The notes under the pieces: model-generated
Seen by the model: only the letters and a program-made list of their open reading frames with translations
Databases searched by the model: none
What the model was told of the DNA's origin: nothing
In this document: positions 9,772 through 18,041 of the stretch, piece after piece
Numbering within the stretch: the first letter of the stretch is position 1
How the letters are laid out: every line of letters starts with the position of its first letter
Origin: Spirochaetaceae bacterium bin103
Lineage (GTDB): Bacteria > Spirochaetota > Spirochaetia > SZUA-6 > Bin103
NCBI GenBank assembly: GCA_002238925.1
Contig: MPNH01000043.1
Location: forward strand, 1 to 49,541
DNA: 49,541 nt
Reading direction: 5' to 3'
Position numbers and translations under genes: made by a program

Positions 9772-11562
9772 ATGGGCAATTCGAACGATTCCTTCCTGGC
9801 ATCCCTGGATCCTACCACCATGGCCGACTGGCAGATCAGCGCGGCCGCCGAACCGCACATGAAGCGTGTGCAACAGCTCGGCGCGGAGTTGGGGTTGCAG
9901 TCCGACGAGGTGCTTCCGTTCGGCCACTATGTCGGCAAGCTGGACTACGCGCGCGTCCTGGAGCGGCTTGACGCGCTCCCGAACGGCAAGTACGTCGACG
10001 TGACGGCAATCACGCCGACGCCGCTCGGCGAGGGCAAGACCACCACCACCATGGGGCTGGTGGAGGGACTGGCGGCAATCGGCAAGCGCGTGATCGGCGC
10101 CATCCGGCAGCCGTCCGGCGGACCGACCTTCAACATCAAGGGCTCCGCCGCCGGCGGCGGGCTGGCGCAGTGCATCCCGCTCACCGACCTCAGCCTCGGT
10201 CTGACCGGCGACATCGACGCCATCACCAACGCCCACAACCTGGCCATGGTGGCGCTCACCAGCCGCCTCCAGCACGAGGCCAACTACGGCGACAAGACCC
10301 TGGCGCGCAGGAAGCTGAGCCGGCTCAACATCGACCCGCGCAACGTGGCGGTGGGCTGGGCCATCGACTTCAGCGCCCAGGCGCTGCGCGAGATCGTCAT
10401 CGGCCTCGGCGGCAAGATGGACGGTCTGATGATGCAGAGCGGCTTCCAGATCTCGGTGTCGTCGGAGGTCATGGCGATCCTTGCGGTGGCCACCGACCTG
10501 GCCGATCTGCGCGCCCGCCTCGGCCGCATGGTGGTGGCGTACGCCCGGAACGGCAGTCCGGTCACCACCGCCGACCTGGAGGTGGACGGCGCCATGACCG
10601 CGATCATGGCCAAGGCGATAAACCCCAACCTGATGCAGACCATCGAAGGGCAGCCGGTGCTGGTGCACGCCGGTCCGTTCGCCAACATCGCCATCGGCCA
10701 GTCGTCGGTAATCGCCGACCGGGTGGGACTCAAGTTGGCCGACTACCACGTCACCGAGAGCGGTTTCGGCGCCGACATCGGCTTCGAGAAATTCTGGAAC
10801 CTGAAGTGCCGGATGAGCGGGCTGGTGCCCGACTGCGCGGTGGTGGTATGCACCATCCGTGCCCTGAAGATGCATGGCGGCGGCCCGCGGGTGGCGCCGG
10901 GCAGGCCGCTGGACCGCGCCTACACCGAGCGCGACACGAACCTGGTGGAGCGCGGCGTGGCGAATCTGTTGGCGCACCTGGACACGGTGCGCAAGAGCGG
11001 CGTGGCGCCGGTGGTGTGCATCAACCACTTCCACACCGACACCGACGAGGAGGTGGCGGTGATCCGCGAGGAGGTGGCGGCCACCGGTGCGCCGTGCGTG
11101 GTGAGCCGGCATTGGCGGTACGGCGGCGCCGGCGCGCGCGAGCTGGCCGAGGCGGTGGTGGACGCATGTGAGCAGCCCTCCGCGTTCCGCTTCCTGTACG
11201 AAGACGCGGTGCCGCAGCGAGAGCGGATCGAGCGCATCACCACGGAGGTGTACGGCGGCGCCGGCGTGAGCTACGCGCCGCAGGCGCTGGCCAAGCTGCA
11301 GGAGGTGGAGCAGGACCCCGACCTGGCGGCGCTCGGCACCTGCATGGTCAAGACGCAGCTCAGCCTGAGCCACGACCCGGCGCTCAAGGGCCGGCCCACC
11401 GGCTGGACGCTGCCGGTGCGCGACCTGCTGCTGTACCGCGGCGCCGGGCTGGCGGTGCCGGTGGCCGGCGACATCAAGCTGCTGCCGGGCACCGCCTCCG
11501 ATCCGGCCTTCCGCCGCATCGACGTAGACACCGCCACCGGCCGCGTCCGGGGCCTGCACTAG
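9772..11562 (+). CDS. fhs: Formate-tetrahydrofolate ligase
   Basis: This enzyme makes 10-formyl-THF from formate, THF and ATP, feeding the folate one-carbon pool. The protein has 596 residues, against about 557 in typical enzymes. The P-loop [13 protein letters not shown] is at residues 81-93, followed by the conserved [19 protein letters not shown] and the [13 protein letters not shown] block. The extra length is mostly an N-terminal extension before MADWQIS. The ATG at 9820 would give a 580-residue protein closer to the norm; neither start has a strong ribosome binding site. With the MetF and methyl-THF methyltransferase genes at 13520-16179 it forms much of a methyl-branch folate route. 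Confidence 0.95.
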   Translation: MGNSNDSFLASLDPTTMADWQISAAAEPHMKRVQQLGAELGLQSDEVLPFGHYVGKLDYARVLERLDALPNGKYVDVTAITPTPLGEGKTTTTMGLVEGLAAIGKRVIGAIRQPSGGPTFNIKGSAAGGGLAQCIPLTDLSLGLTGDIDAITNAHNLAMVALTSRLQHEANYGDKTLARRKLSRLNIDPRNVAVGWAIDFSAQALREIVIGLGGKMDGLMMQSGFQISVSSEVMAILAVATDLADLRARLGRMVVAYARNGSPVTTADLEVDGAMTAIMAKAINPNLMQTIEGQPVLVHAGPFANIAIGQSSVIADRVGLKLADYHVTESGFGADIGFEKFWNLKCRMSGLVPDCAVVVCTIRALKMHGGGPRVAPGRPLDRAYTERDTNLVERGVANLLAHLDTVRKSGVAPVVCINHFHTDTDEEVAVIREEVAATGAPCVVSRHWRYGGAGARELAEAVVDACEQPSAFRFLYEDAVPQRERIERITTEVYGGAGVSYAPQALAKLQEVEQDPDLAALGTCMVKTQLSLSHDPALKGRPTGWTLPVRDLLLYRGAGLAVPVAGDIKLLPGTASDPAFRRIDVDTATGRVRGLH

Positions 11563-11600
11563 AAAGGCGAAAATGGCACCGCCTGGCTGATTGGTCCGGG

Positions 11601-11849
11601 ATGAATGTGGAATTCGTTCGAAATCGTTGGCGAGATGACCGAGGTCGAGACTATCGCCGCCGGACCCGGTGTGCGTGTATTACCTTACTTGCGCAGGCCT
11701 ATGGACGCGGGCGCTGGCGAAAGTTGAAGGGCACTGCTCTTGTGCGTGTCCCTGGTGGTAACGTCCGTGAGGTGGAGCTACACTGGTACGAGGCGCACGG
11801 CATCGGAAAGAAGGAGATCAAGATCAAGCGCTACCTGGATCGACCATGA
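11601..11849 (+). CDS. Small uncharacterised basic protein, first of a coupled pair
   Basis: A protein of 82 residues, rich in Arg and Lys. The second half (GRGRWRKLKGTALVRVP, then ELHWYEAHGIGKKEIKIK) resembles small hypothetical proteins I have seen beside partners like the next gene, but I know no function for it. Its TGA overlaps the next ATG (ATGA at 11846-11849), so the two are translationally coupled. A toxin-antitoxin or other two-component arrangement would fit the size and coupling, but nothing in the sequence proves it. It lies 38 bp after fhs. Confidence 0.5.
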   Translation: MNVEFVRNRWRDDRGRDYRRRTRCACITLLAQAYGRGRWRKLKGTALVRVPGGNVREVELHWYEAHGIGKKEIKIKRYLDRP

Positions 11850-12099
11850 AACAACCCAAAGAACACTTCGCCTTGTGTCTGGACAACGCCGGTTACGAGG
11901 TCTCTCTGATACCCGGAAAGGTCTATCTTCTGGTCCCCGATGCCAGAGATGCCAGAGCCGCGCAGGATGAATTGATTCGCATTGTCGACGAGACCGGTGA
12001 GGACTACCTCTATCACAAGGATCTGTTTGCTTTGTCGAATTCCCGGAGTCCGTCGAAACAAGGCTGCTGGCCATGGAGAAGCTGCGCCGGTCCGCTTGA
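11846..12099 (+). pseudogene. Small uncharacterised protein, frameshifted near its 3' end
   Basis: The frame starting MKQPKEHFALCLDNAGYEV resembles a small protein family of about 80 residues (KVYLLVPD, then DETGEDYLYHKDLFA). After the Ala codon at 12029-12031 the frame continues into nonsense that overlaps the ankyrin gene. In the next frame, from 12034, the codons read VEFPESVETRLLAMEKLRRSA and stop at TGA 12097-12099, a natural ending just before the ankyrin ribosome binding site. Adding one base in the T run at 12031-12033 restores an intact protein of about 84 residues (LFA-F-VEFPE). This is either a one-base deletion or a sequencing error. The function is unknown; the partner is the gene at 11601-11849. 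Confidence 0.65.
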
Positions 12100-12131
12100 A
12101 CTTCACCGGCAAGCTTCACACCCAGAAGAAC

Positions 12132-12140
12132 AAGGAGGAG
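12132..12140 (+). promoter_or_regulatory. Strong ribosome binding site of the ankyrin gene
   Basis: AAGGAGGAG lies 6 bases before ATG 12147. It fixes that start and excludes the longer open frame that begins at 11982 inside the preceding gene. Confidence 0.8.
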
Positions 12141-12146
12141 ACTTGT

Positions 12147-13232
12147 ATGGACAGGAAGCTGGCACAGCGGGCCGCCGCTGCCGCGAACGCCGGTGTAATG
12201 GACGCGGTACGCGCCGCCGTGGCGCAGGACGCCGAGGTGGCGCGTTACTGGTCGGTGCTGATGAACGCGTGTTTCGGCGGCCGCGCCGACGTGGCGGCGT
12301 TCCTGATCGATAGCGGGGCCGACGTCAACGTGCAGTCGCCGAATGCGCACCGCTACCGGCCGCTGCATCGCACCGTGGAGCACAAGAAGACCATGCCCAA
12401 GACGCCGGGGCACACCGCCACCGTGCGCCTTCTGCTGGAGCACGGCGCCGACCCGATGTTGCGCGGCACCTGGAACCTGCACAGCGCGCCGGCGGTGGCG
12501 GCATTCGGCTGCACGGAGTTCCTGCCCGTGCTGCTGGAGCACGCGCCGCGCGAGCCGGACCTGTACACCGCGGCGGCGCTGGCGCGCCACGCCGACCTGG
12601 AGGCGCTGCTGTCCAAGAGGCCCGGCGCTGCCGAGCTCGCGGACGGCGATTCACGCGACGGAAGCTGGCTGCCGCTGCAGTACTGCGCGCGCTCGCTGGC
12701 CGGCACCGAGCAGGAACGGGTTGCCACGGCCGCGCTGCTGCTCGACCACGGCGCCGATCCCGCATCCGCGCTGGACTTCGCGTGCTGGGCCGACAATGGG
12801 GGAATAGTCGGGTTGCTGCTCGAACGCGGCGCGCGCCTGGGTGACGACGACACCGTCAATCACCTGGCCTGCGACGGTCAGGTCGCGATCCTGGACGTGC
12901 TGCTGCGCCACGATGCCGTCGACATGAACGGCACCCGCAACACGGAACATCACGGCGGCTACAATCCGCTCGGCTGTGCCGTGAACATGCGCAGCCTGCG
13001 CGGCGTCACCTGGTTCCTGGACCACGGCTGCGATCCCAACCACGTGCAGAGCAGGAATGGCGAGACCGCCCTGCACGTCGCGGTCAACTCCGGCGCCGGC
13101 GTACCACTGGTGCGCCTCCTGGTGGACCGCGGCGTCAACGTGGACCAGCGCGACGCCGCCGGCCACACCGCCCTCGACCTGGCCCGCGCCAAGGGCAAGG
13201 CCAAGCTGGAGGCGTTCCTGAGCCGGTCGTAG
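12147..13232 (+). CDS. Ankyrin-repeat protein
   Basis: A protein of 361 residues starting MDRKLAQRAAAAANAG. Ankyrin-type units run over most of it: VAAFLIDSGADVNVQS, VRLLLEHGADPMLRG, AALLLDHGADPASALDFA, GLLLERGARLGDDD, TWFLDHGCDPNHVQ and VRLLVDRGVNVDQRDAAGHTALDLA. They give about eight to nine repeats, with the most canonical one at the C-terminus. There is no signal peptide or membrane segment, so it is predicted cytoplasmic unless secreted by a non-Sec system. Ankyrin proteins act by protein-protein contact and the partner cannot be read from sequence. It follows the small gene pair on the same strand, 47 bp downstream. Confidence 0.85.
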   Translation: MDRKLAQRAAAAANAGVMDAVRAAVAQDAEVARYWSVLMNACFGGRADVAAFLIDSGADVNVQSPNAHRYRPLHRTVEHKKTMPKTPGHTATVRLLLEHGADPMLRGTWNLHSAPAVAAFGCTEFLPVLLEHAPREPDLYTAAALARHADLEALLSKRPGAAELADGDSRDGSWLPLQYCARSLAGTEQERVATAALLLDHGADPASALDFACWADNGGIVGLLLERGARLGDDDTVNHLACDGQVAILDVLLRHDAVDMNGTRNTEHHGGYNPLGCAVNMRSLRGVTWFLDHGCDPNHVQSRNGETALHVAVNSGAGVPLVRLLVDRGVNVDQRDAAGHTALDLARAKGKAKLEAFLSRS

Positions 13233-13239
13233 CGCGGAA

Positions 13240-13527
13240 TCAGCTCGGGGCGGCAGGCTCGCCGAACAGCTTGTGGTCCCATTCGGCGACCAGTTCGGCG
13301 ATCACGGCGTCCAGTACCTCCCGCGGGTCGCCGTCGCGCTGCTCGCGGGGGCCCCACTTCCACTGTTCCAGGTATTCGTCCGAGCCGTACAGGCCTTCCT
13401 CCATGGCGACGCGGTCGATCTCTTCCTGGTAGCGCGGCGGCAGCTGGCCGGAGATGCGCTTGCCGCCGCCGGAGGCGCGCACTTGGGCGGGAATCTCCTG
13501 CCACCGGAGAATGCGGTACTCAGCCAT
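13240..13527 (-). CDS. PF13769-type 'virulence factor' domain protein
   Basis: A protein of 95 residues (MAEYRILRWQEIPAQVRA, GSDEYLEQWKWGPREQR). This matches my memory of the short family named virulence factor in Pfam, whose name says little about its job. The ATG at 13527 overlaps the stop of the upstream methyltransferase by 8 bp (13520-13527), so it is translationally coupled to it. From memory, members of this family often sit beside methyl-THF/corrinoid methyltransferase genes, and that is exactly the arrangement here. I infer an accessory role in the one-carbon or methyl-transfer pathway. Confidence 0.7.
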   Translation of the reverse strand: MAEYRILRWQEIPAQVRASGGGKRISGQLPPRYQEEIDRVAMEEGLYGSDEYLEQWKWGPREQRDGDPREVLDAVIAELVAEWDHKLFGEPAAPS

Positions 13528-14554
13528 TGGTAACCAACTCTCCCTTGCGGTGCGCACGGATGAACGACGCACAGTACTGGTCGCGGCCGAGCAACAGGTC
13601 CTCGGCCATCCGGTAGCGGCGCGAACCGCGGTCGAGTTCCATCACACTGTCGATGTGGCTGGTAACCGGGTCGAGGATGCCGCTGTCGGCGCCGGCGTCG
13701 ATTGCCAGGCGCAGAAACACGTCGTTGATCAGGCGCCGTTGCGGCATGCCGAACGAGACGTTGCTGAAGCCGCCGGTGATGTGCAGGTCGGCGCCGTAGC
13801 GCTCGCGCAGATCGCGAATGGCGGCCAGGCAGTGGTTGCCGAACTCCTGATCCACCGCGATCGGGAACACGAGCGGGTCCACGTAGATGTCCGCCGCCGG
13901 TATGCCGCGCTGCAGCGCGGCGTCCACCACCCGCGACGCGTTCGCCACCCGCTCGGCGGTGTCGTTCGGCATGCCCGACTCGCCGGCGGCGGTCACGATC
14001 GCCTGCACGTCGAACTCGCGCGCCAGGTCAAGCGCGTCGAGCCGCTCCAGGGAGGCGGAGTTGAGCAGCCCGCGGGCGCCGTTCGCGCCGTCGCGCCACG
14101 CCTCCAGCCCGGCCCGGATGATGTCGATGTTGGACGAGTCGATCGACAGCGGCAGGCGGCTCGTACTCCGTATGGTCCGCACCAACCAGCCCATCGCCTC
14201 CTGCTGATCCTCCCGGCGAAGCGAAATCTCGTCCACATTGAGGTCGAGATAGTGGGCGCCGGCGTCCTCCTGGCGCTGCGCCAGACGCTGCAGGTAACGG
14301 AGCCCCTCGGCTGCGCCGGCGCCGTCCGCCATCGCCTCGCGCACCGCAATCTGCACGTGCTTTACGCGGCCCTCCTCGAAGTCCTGGGTGGCGCGGAACG
14401 CCTCCGGGATCGGCAGATGGCGCACCTCCCCGGACCTGGTGCGGTAGTTCACGGCCTGGCGGCCGTCGGCAAGGTCGCTGATTCGGCTGCCCTTGCGGCG
14501 CAGCACGCGGGTCGTGTGGATGTTCTCGCCGATCACGATGAAGGAATTGTTCAT
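13520..14554 (-). CDS. Methyltetrahydrofolate:corrinoid-type methyltransferase (AcsE/MeTr-like)
   Basis: A protein of 344 residues starting MNNSFIVIGENIHTTR. It has the pterin-binding TIM-barrel pattern of dihydropteroate synthase and MeTr proteins: AGAHYLDLNVDE, LPLSIDSSN, GESGMPN and the near-diagnostic GGFSNVSFGMPQRRLIN. Such enzymes move a methyl group between methyl-THF and a cobalamin protein. No B12-binding domain is fused to it, and none is found elsewhere in the window, so the corrinoid partner would have to be encoded elsewhere. The ATG overlaps the TGA of the metF-like gene (14551-14554) and its own stop overlaps the PF13769 gene, giving a tight three-gene unit. The longer open frame to 14836 is rejected because of this coupling. 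Confidence 0.8.
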   Translation of the reverse strand: MNNSFIVIGENIHTTRVLRRKGSRISDLADGRQAVNYRTRSGEVRHLPIPEAFRATQDFEEGRVKHVQIAVREAMADGAGAAEGLRYLQRLAQRQEDAGAHYLDLNVDEISLRREDQQEAMGWLVRTIRSTSRLPLSIDSSNIDIIRAGLEAWRDGANGARGLLNSASLERLDALDLAREFDVQAIVTAAGESGMPNDTAERVANASRVVDAALQRGIPAADIYVDPLVFPIAVDQEFGNHCLAAIRDLRERYGADLHITGGFSNVSFGMPQRRLINDVFLRLAIDAGADSGILDPVTSHIDSVMELDRGSRRYRMAEDLLLGRDQYCASFIRAHRKGELVTNG

Positions 14555-16179
14555 TTGGTTTCGTGTTCCTCGGTTGTTCCGCCGGCCTGCGAAGCGGGCC
14601 GGTGGCGAAAGTGGTCGCGCCCCAGGTAGGTGTTGACCCAGGCGCTGGTGCCCGCCAGGGCGGCGTTCTTGATGATCGCCGGCCCGTCGAGCATGGTCTG
14701 TTCCTCGCCGTACGCCTTCAGGCGGTCGTAGGCGCGCGCCCAGATGCACTCCTTGTCGCCGATCTCGCAGGTGCCCTCGCGGGTGCCGCCGCACGGCCCG
14801 TTGCGCTGGTTCTTGACGCACTGCGACTCCGGGCACAGGTAGGCGATGTCGGGCAGCGAGCAGTCGCCGCAGTCGCGGCAGTCGTACACCGCGGACTTGG
14901 CGGCATGCTCGAACTTGTGGAACAGCCGCCGGCCGCGCGTGCCGCTCTGCTCGACCGCGTTCGCCAGCTTGCGCCCGGCCTCGAAGCCTGGCGTCTCGGG
15001 CGTGAAGATCGTGTCGTGAATTCGGCGGCTCAGCTTGTATCCCACCGGCACCCGCTGCTGCAGCCGTTGCTGTGCGTCCGGCTTCCGTGACGCCAGGTAG
15101 CTGCGGCTCACCTCGCTGCTGCTGGTGCCCGGCAGTTCGCCGGGCTCGAAGTAATAGAATTCGTCCGGATACCGGAAGTGCACTTCGCCGGCAAACTGCC
15201 GCCAGTCGTCGGCGCCGAAGCCGGCGGCGATTTCCAGCACGCGTTCGATGTCCGCGTATCGGGTCAGGCCGCCGAGGTAGGCGCCGCGGTAGCCGAGGCC
15301 CCGCGCGACCGCCACCTGCTTGGCGGCCAGCTCCAGGAAGAACGCCTTGCCCTTGTCCGGTGACGCCGCCTGCTTCTCGGCCAGCTGCAGCAGCTCCGGC
15401 AGCACCACCACCCCCGGGATCTTGCCGGAGGCGAAGAAGCGCGCCGCCGCGCCGCTCAGAGCGTACACATTGGCGATAACCGGTACGTCGAGTTGGTGCC
15501 CGGCCATGTAGCGCAGCAGCTCGTCCTGCTTGCGCGCGTCCCAGCCGATTTGACTGATGATGAACCGCGCGCCGTGGGCGATCTTCTTGGCCAGCTTGAA
15601 GTACTGCGGCATCACCTCGCGCTCGTGCCGCTTGTGATTATTGACCACCGCGCCCAGGAAAAAGCGCGTTGGGCTCAGGGTGCGCCGGCCGGCGCGGATG
15701 CCGGCGTTCATGTCGGAGAACATGCGCAGCAGCCCGACCGAATCGGTGTCGAACACCGGGCTCGCCTGGCCCTGGTAGCCGCTCACCGGAAAGTCGCCGG
15801 ACAGAGCGAGGATATTGTTGAACCCGAGACTGGCCAGCTGCCAGCCGCGACTCTCCAGTGCGTTGCGGTTCCAGTCCTTGCAGGACAGGTGGATCACCAC
15901 CTCCTGACCGCGCGAGATCAGGTCGGTGCCCAGCGCGTCGGCGCCGAACATCGCGTTCCCGCCCGGATTGTCGGTGATCGATAGAGCGTGTATGTCTTTA
16001 TGGTCCACTAGTTTACGGGCCAACGCGAGCACTCGCTTTCCGCCGCGGTCGGTGAGCAGGCCACGCGAGGTCACCATCTCCACCAGGTGCAGGAAGGTGT
16101 CGGTGCGCTCGAGCAACCCGCGCAGCGTGCGCGACCCCGGCGCGGCCGGGTGGCCTGCCGCTTCGCTGGTGCTGCTCAT
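14551..16179 (-). CDS. metF: Methylenetetrahydrofolate reductase fused to Cys-rich MTHFR C-terminal domain
   Basis: A protein of 542 residues from the ATG at 16179; an in-frame ATG at 16215 is also possible. Residues about 35-330 form the MetF TIM barrel, with HLSCKDWNRNALESRGWQLA and NILALSGDFP. Residues about 430-470 carry a dense cysteine cluster: YDCRDCGDCSLPDIAYLCPE and QCVKNQRNGPCGGT. This is the MTHFR_C domain, which in acetogen MetVF complexes is a separate protein (MetV) with zinc and iron-sulfur ligands. The fusion suggests electron input other than plain NADH, perhaps ferredoxin or another Fe-S donor; that is inference. The enzyme makes or oxidises methyl-THF, the substrate of the coupled downstream methyltransferase. 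Confidence 0.88.
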   Translation of the reverse strand: MSSTSEAAGHPAAPGSRTLRGLLERTDTFLHLVEMVTSRGLLTDRGGKRVLALARKLVDHKDIHALSITDNPGGNAMFGADALGTDLISRGQEVVIHLSCKDWNRNALESRGWQLASLGFNNILALSGDFPVSGYQGQASPVFDTDSVGLLRMFSDMNAGIRAGRRTLSPTRFFLGAVVNNHKRHEREVMPQYFKLAKKIAHGARFIISQIGWDARKQDELLRYMAGHQLDVPVIANVYALSGAAARFFASGKIPGVVVLPELLQLAEKQAASPDKGKAFFLELAAKQVAVARGLGYRGAYLGGLTRYADIERVLEIAAGFGADDWRQFAGEVHFRYPDEFYYFEPGELPGTSSSEVSRSYLASRKPDAQQRLQQRVPVGYKLSRRIHDTIFTPETPGFEAGRKLANAVEQSGTRGRRLFHKFEHAAKSAVYDCRDCGDCSLPDIAYLCPESQCVKNQRNGPCGGTREGTCEIGDKECIWARAYDRLKAYGEEQTMLDGPAIIKNAALAGTSAWVNTYLGRDHFRHRPASQAGGTTEEHETK

Positions 16180-16316
16180 CGGGCCGCCGGTCGCGCGGCG
16201 GGCGTAGCGGTGCATGACGCCCGCAAGCTTACCGCTTCCGGCGCAGCCGCGCAGCATCCGCAGCCGGCGCAAGCGGTGCGCATCAGCCGCGTCCGCGAGT
16301 GCCAGGGATTGTCCAC

Positions 16317-17126
16317 TTACCGGGTGGCCTTCAGCGAGAACATCTGCGGGATCGAGTCGTGGTGCTCGGGCAGCCGAAACCAGCCGTCGCGGCACCGCGT
16401 CATGCCGGGCAGCGCCCGATAGTTGCTGAACGGGAACTCGTGCAGGAACTGCAGGCGCAGACCGGCATCCAACAGTGCGTTCACAATCTCCGCCATGCTG
16501 TGACGCCATTCGTAGCTCGGCGACGGGATCGTTTCATTACCCGCGTAGCTGTAGCCGTTGGCGCCGTACCGCGTACCCGCGGGATTGGGGAAGTAGGGGT
16601 TGCGCACGCGCAATTCGGAATCGTTCAGGCTGTCGTCATCGGCGAAGATGTGGCACAGCGGGTGGCCTTCGAACAGGTAGAAGGTGCCGCCCGGCTTCAG
16701 GAAGCGGGCCGCCACCGTTGCCCACTCGGTGAGGTCGGGCAGCCACACCAGCACGCCAGAGGCGGTATACACCACGTCGAACTGCTCGTCGAGTGCGTCT
16801 GGCAGGTCATACACGTTGCTGCACACGAAGCGCGTGTCGAGTTCGAGTTCCGTGCTCAGTTCGCGGGCCAGGGCGATTGCCGCGTCGGAGAAGTCCACCC
16901 CGGTTGCGCGCGCGCCGAGCCGCGACCACGACATGGTGTCCATGCCGAAGTGGCACTGCAGGTGCAGCAGGTTCTTGCCCGCCACCGGACCGACCTCCTC
17001 GCGCTCGATGTCGTTGAGGGTGATCGCGCCCGCCTTGAAGCGGTCCATACCGTAGAAGTCGGAGGCGGCATGTACCGGCACGCGTTCGTTCCAATTCTGC
17101 CGGTTCACGGCCAAGCGCGGGTCCAT
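16317..17126 (-). CDS. Class I SAM-dependent methyltransferase
   Basis: A protein of 269 residues starting MDPRLAVNRQNWNERV. SAM motif I is LLHLQCHFGMDTMSWSRLGA at about 54-73, followed by the acidic motif ATGVDFSD, then FDVVYTASGVLVWLPDL and FLKPGGTFYLFEGHP. The family is common and usually methylates small molecules; the substrate is unknown. It lies 137 bp upstream of the metF fusion on the same strand and could be first in that operon, which would link SAM use with methyl-THF supply. The frame stays open far upstream, but that part is the shadow of the aldolase gene on the other strand. Confidence 0.85.
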   Translation of the reverse strand: MDPRLAVNRQNWNERVPVHAASDFYGMDRFKAGAITLNDIEREEVGPVAGKNLLHLQCHFGMDTMSWSRLGARATGVDFSDAAIALARELSTELELDTRFVCSNVYDLPDALDEQFDVVYTASGVLVWLPDLTEWATVAARFLKPGGTFYLFEGHPLCHIFADDDSLNDSELRVRNPYFPNPAGTRYGANGYSYAGNETIPSPSYEWRHSMAEIVNALLDAGLRLQFLHEFPFSNYRALPGMTRCRDGWFRLPEHHDSIPQMFSLKATR

Positions 17127-17231
17127 GCCCAAAACTACTCCCGCGCCGGTCGCGCGGCCACCGGCAGCACGGCGTTCACGGCGCGGCCCGCGCTTTACCT
17201 GTCCGGCGGCGTCGGAGTACGGTTGCGGTCC

Positions 17232-17996
17232 ATGGAATTGCGCAACAATCGCATCAAGCACAAGTTGGCGGCCGGCGGGGTGGCTACCGTGGTCAGCGGC
17301 ATCACCCATCCGGACGACATCGACGCATTCGGCCCTATCGCGGAGGCCACCGGCATCGACGGGGTGTGGCTGGAGGGTGAGCACGGGGCGGTGGACGCCG
17401 CCGAGTTGGGCAATCTCACCCGCGCCTGCGACATCTGGGGACTGACCTCGGTGGTGCGGGTCAACGACAACCACCAGGGGCTGATCTACCGCACCCTCGA
17501 CCGCGGCGCGCAGGCAGTGGTGGTGCCGCACGTCAACACGCGCGCGGAGGCGGACAACGTGGTGGCGGGCGGCAAGTTCGCACCCGCCGGCAAGCGCGGC
17601 ATGTACACCAGCCGCCAGTATTTCGGCGTGGACGGCTACGTTCACAGCGGCAACGACGAGACCTGCCTGATCGTGCTGATCGAGGACATCGCCGCGCACG
17701 CCAACCTGGACGAGATCCTTGCCGTCGATCATATTGACGTGTTCTTCGTTGCCCCGTCCGACTTCGCCGCCTCCATGGGCCGCATCGGCGAAACCGGCCA
17801 CCCCGCGGTAAAGGAGAAGATCGAGGACTCGATCCGCCGCATCGTGGCGGCCGGCAAGGTCGCCGGCACGCTGACCGACAACGACGACGTTGCCGATTAC
17901 GTGGCCATGGGGGTGCGCTTCGTCCTCACGGCGACCAAGGGCTGGCTGCAGGCGGGAGCCGCCGGCTTCGCCGCGGCGGCACGCGGCGGTTCCTGA
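17232..17996 (+). CDS. HpcH/HpaI-family aldolase (2-keto-3-deoxy sugar acid type)
   Basis: A protein of 254 residues starting MELRNNRIKHKLAAGG. It follows the class II pyruvate aldolase pattern: catalytic His51 in WLEGEHGAVD, Arg76 in VVRVNDN, and metal ligands Glu151 (LIEDIAA) and Asp177 (VAPSDFAASMG). These positions closely match His45, Arg70, Glu149 and Asp175 of HpaI as I remember them. Such enzymes split 2-keto-3-deoxy acids to pyruvate and an aldehyde in a metal-dependent way. A dehydrogenase gene follows 45 bp downstream, so the two probably form a sugar-acid or polyol catabolic pair. The exact substrate cannot be told. Confidence 0.88.
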   Translation: MELRNNRIKHKLAAGGVATVVSGITHPDDIDAFGPIAEATGIDGVWLEGEHGAVDAAELGNLTRACDIWGLTSVVRVNDNHQGLIYRTLDRGAQAVVVPHVNTRAEADNVVAGGKFAPAGKRGMYTSRQYFGVDGYVHSGNDETCLIVLIEDIAAHANLDEILAVDHIDVFFVAPSDFAASMGRIGETGHPAVKEKIEDSIRRIVAAGKVAGTLTDNDDVADYVAMGVRFVLTATKGWLQAGAAGFAAAARGGS

Positions 17997-18024
17997 TACG
18001 CAGCGCGCTGCCGGGCGCGGCGGC

Positions 18025-18039
18025 GGAGGAGGAGGAGGG
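18025..18039 (+). promoter_or_regulatory. Purine-rich ribosome binding site of the dehydrogenase gene
   Basis: A run of GGAGGA units ends 2 bases before ATG 18042, with GGAGG cores at usable spacing. It fixes the start. Confidence 0.7.
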
Positions 18040-18041
18040 CA

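Noticed and set aside
8488..11559. A 1023-residue minus-strand open frame spanning cobW and the whole of fhs
   Set aside because: Only the part after MQLHLVGGF (9657 down) looks like protein; the rest is the antisense shadow of fhs, rich in His/Arg/Gln as GC-rich shadows are.
13240..13527. Taking the PF13769 name as evidence for virulence
   Set aside because: The name is historical; the gene is coupled to one-carbon enzymes and shows no secretion signal.
16180..16316. Possible cobalamin or SAM riboswitch upstream of the metF cluster
   Set aside because: No B12-box or SAM-I-like conserved blocks were seen in this 137-bp gap on either strand.
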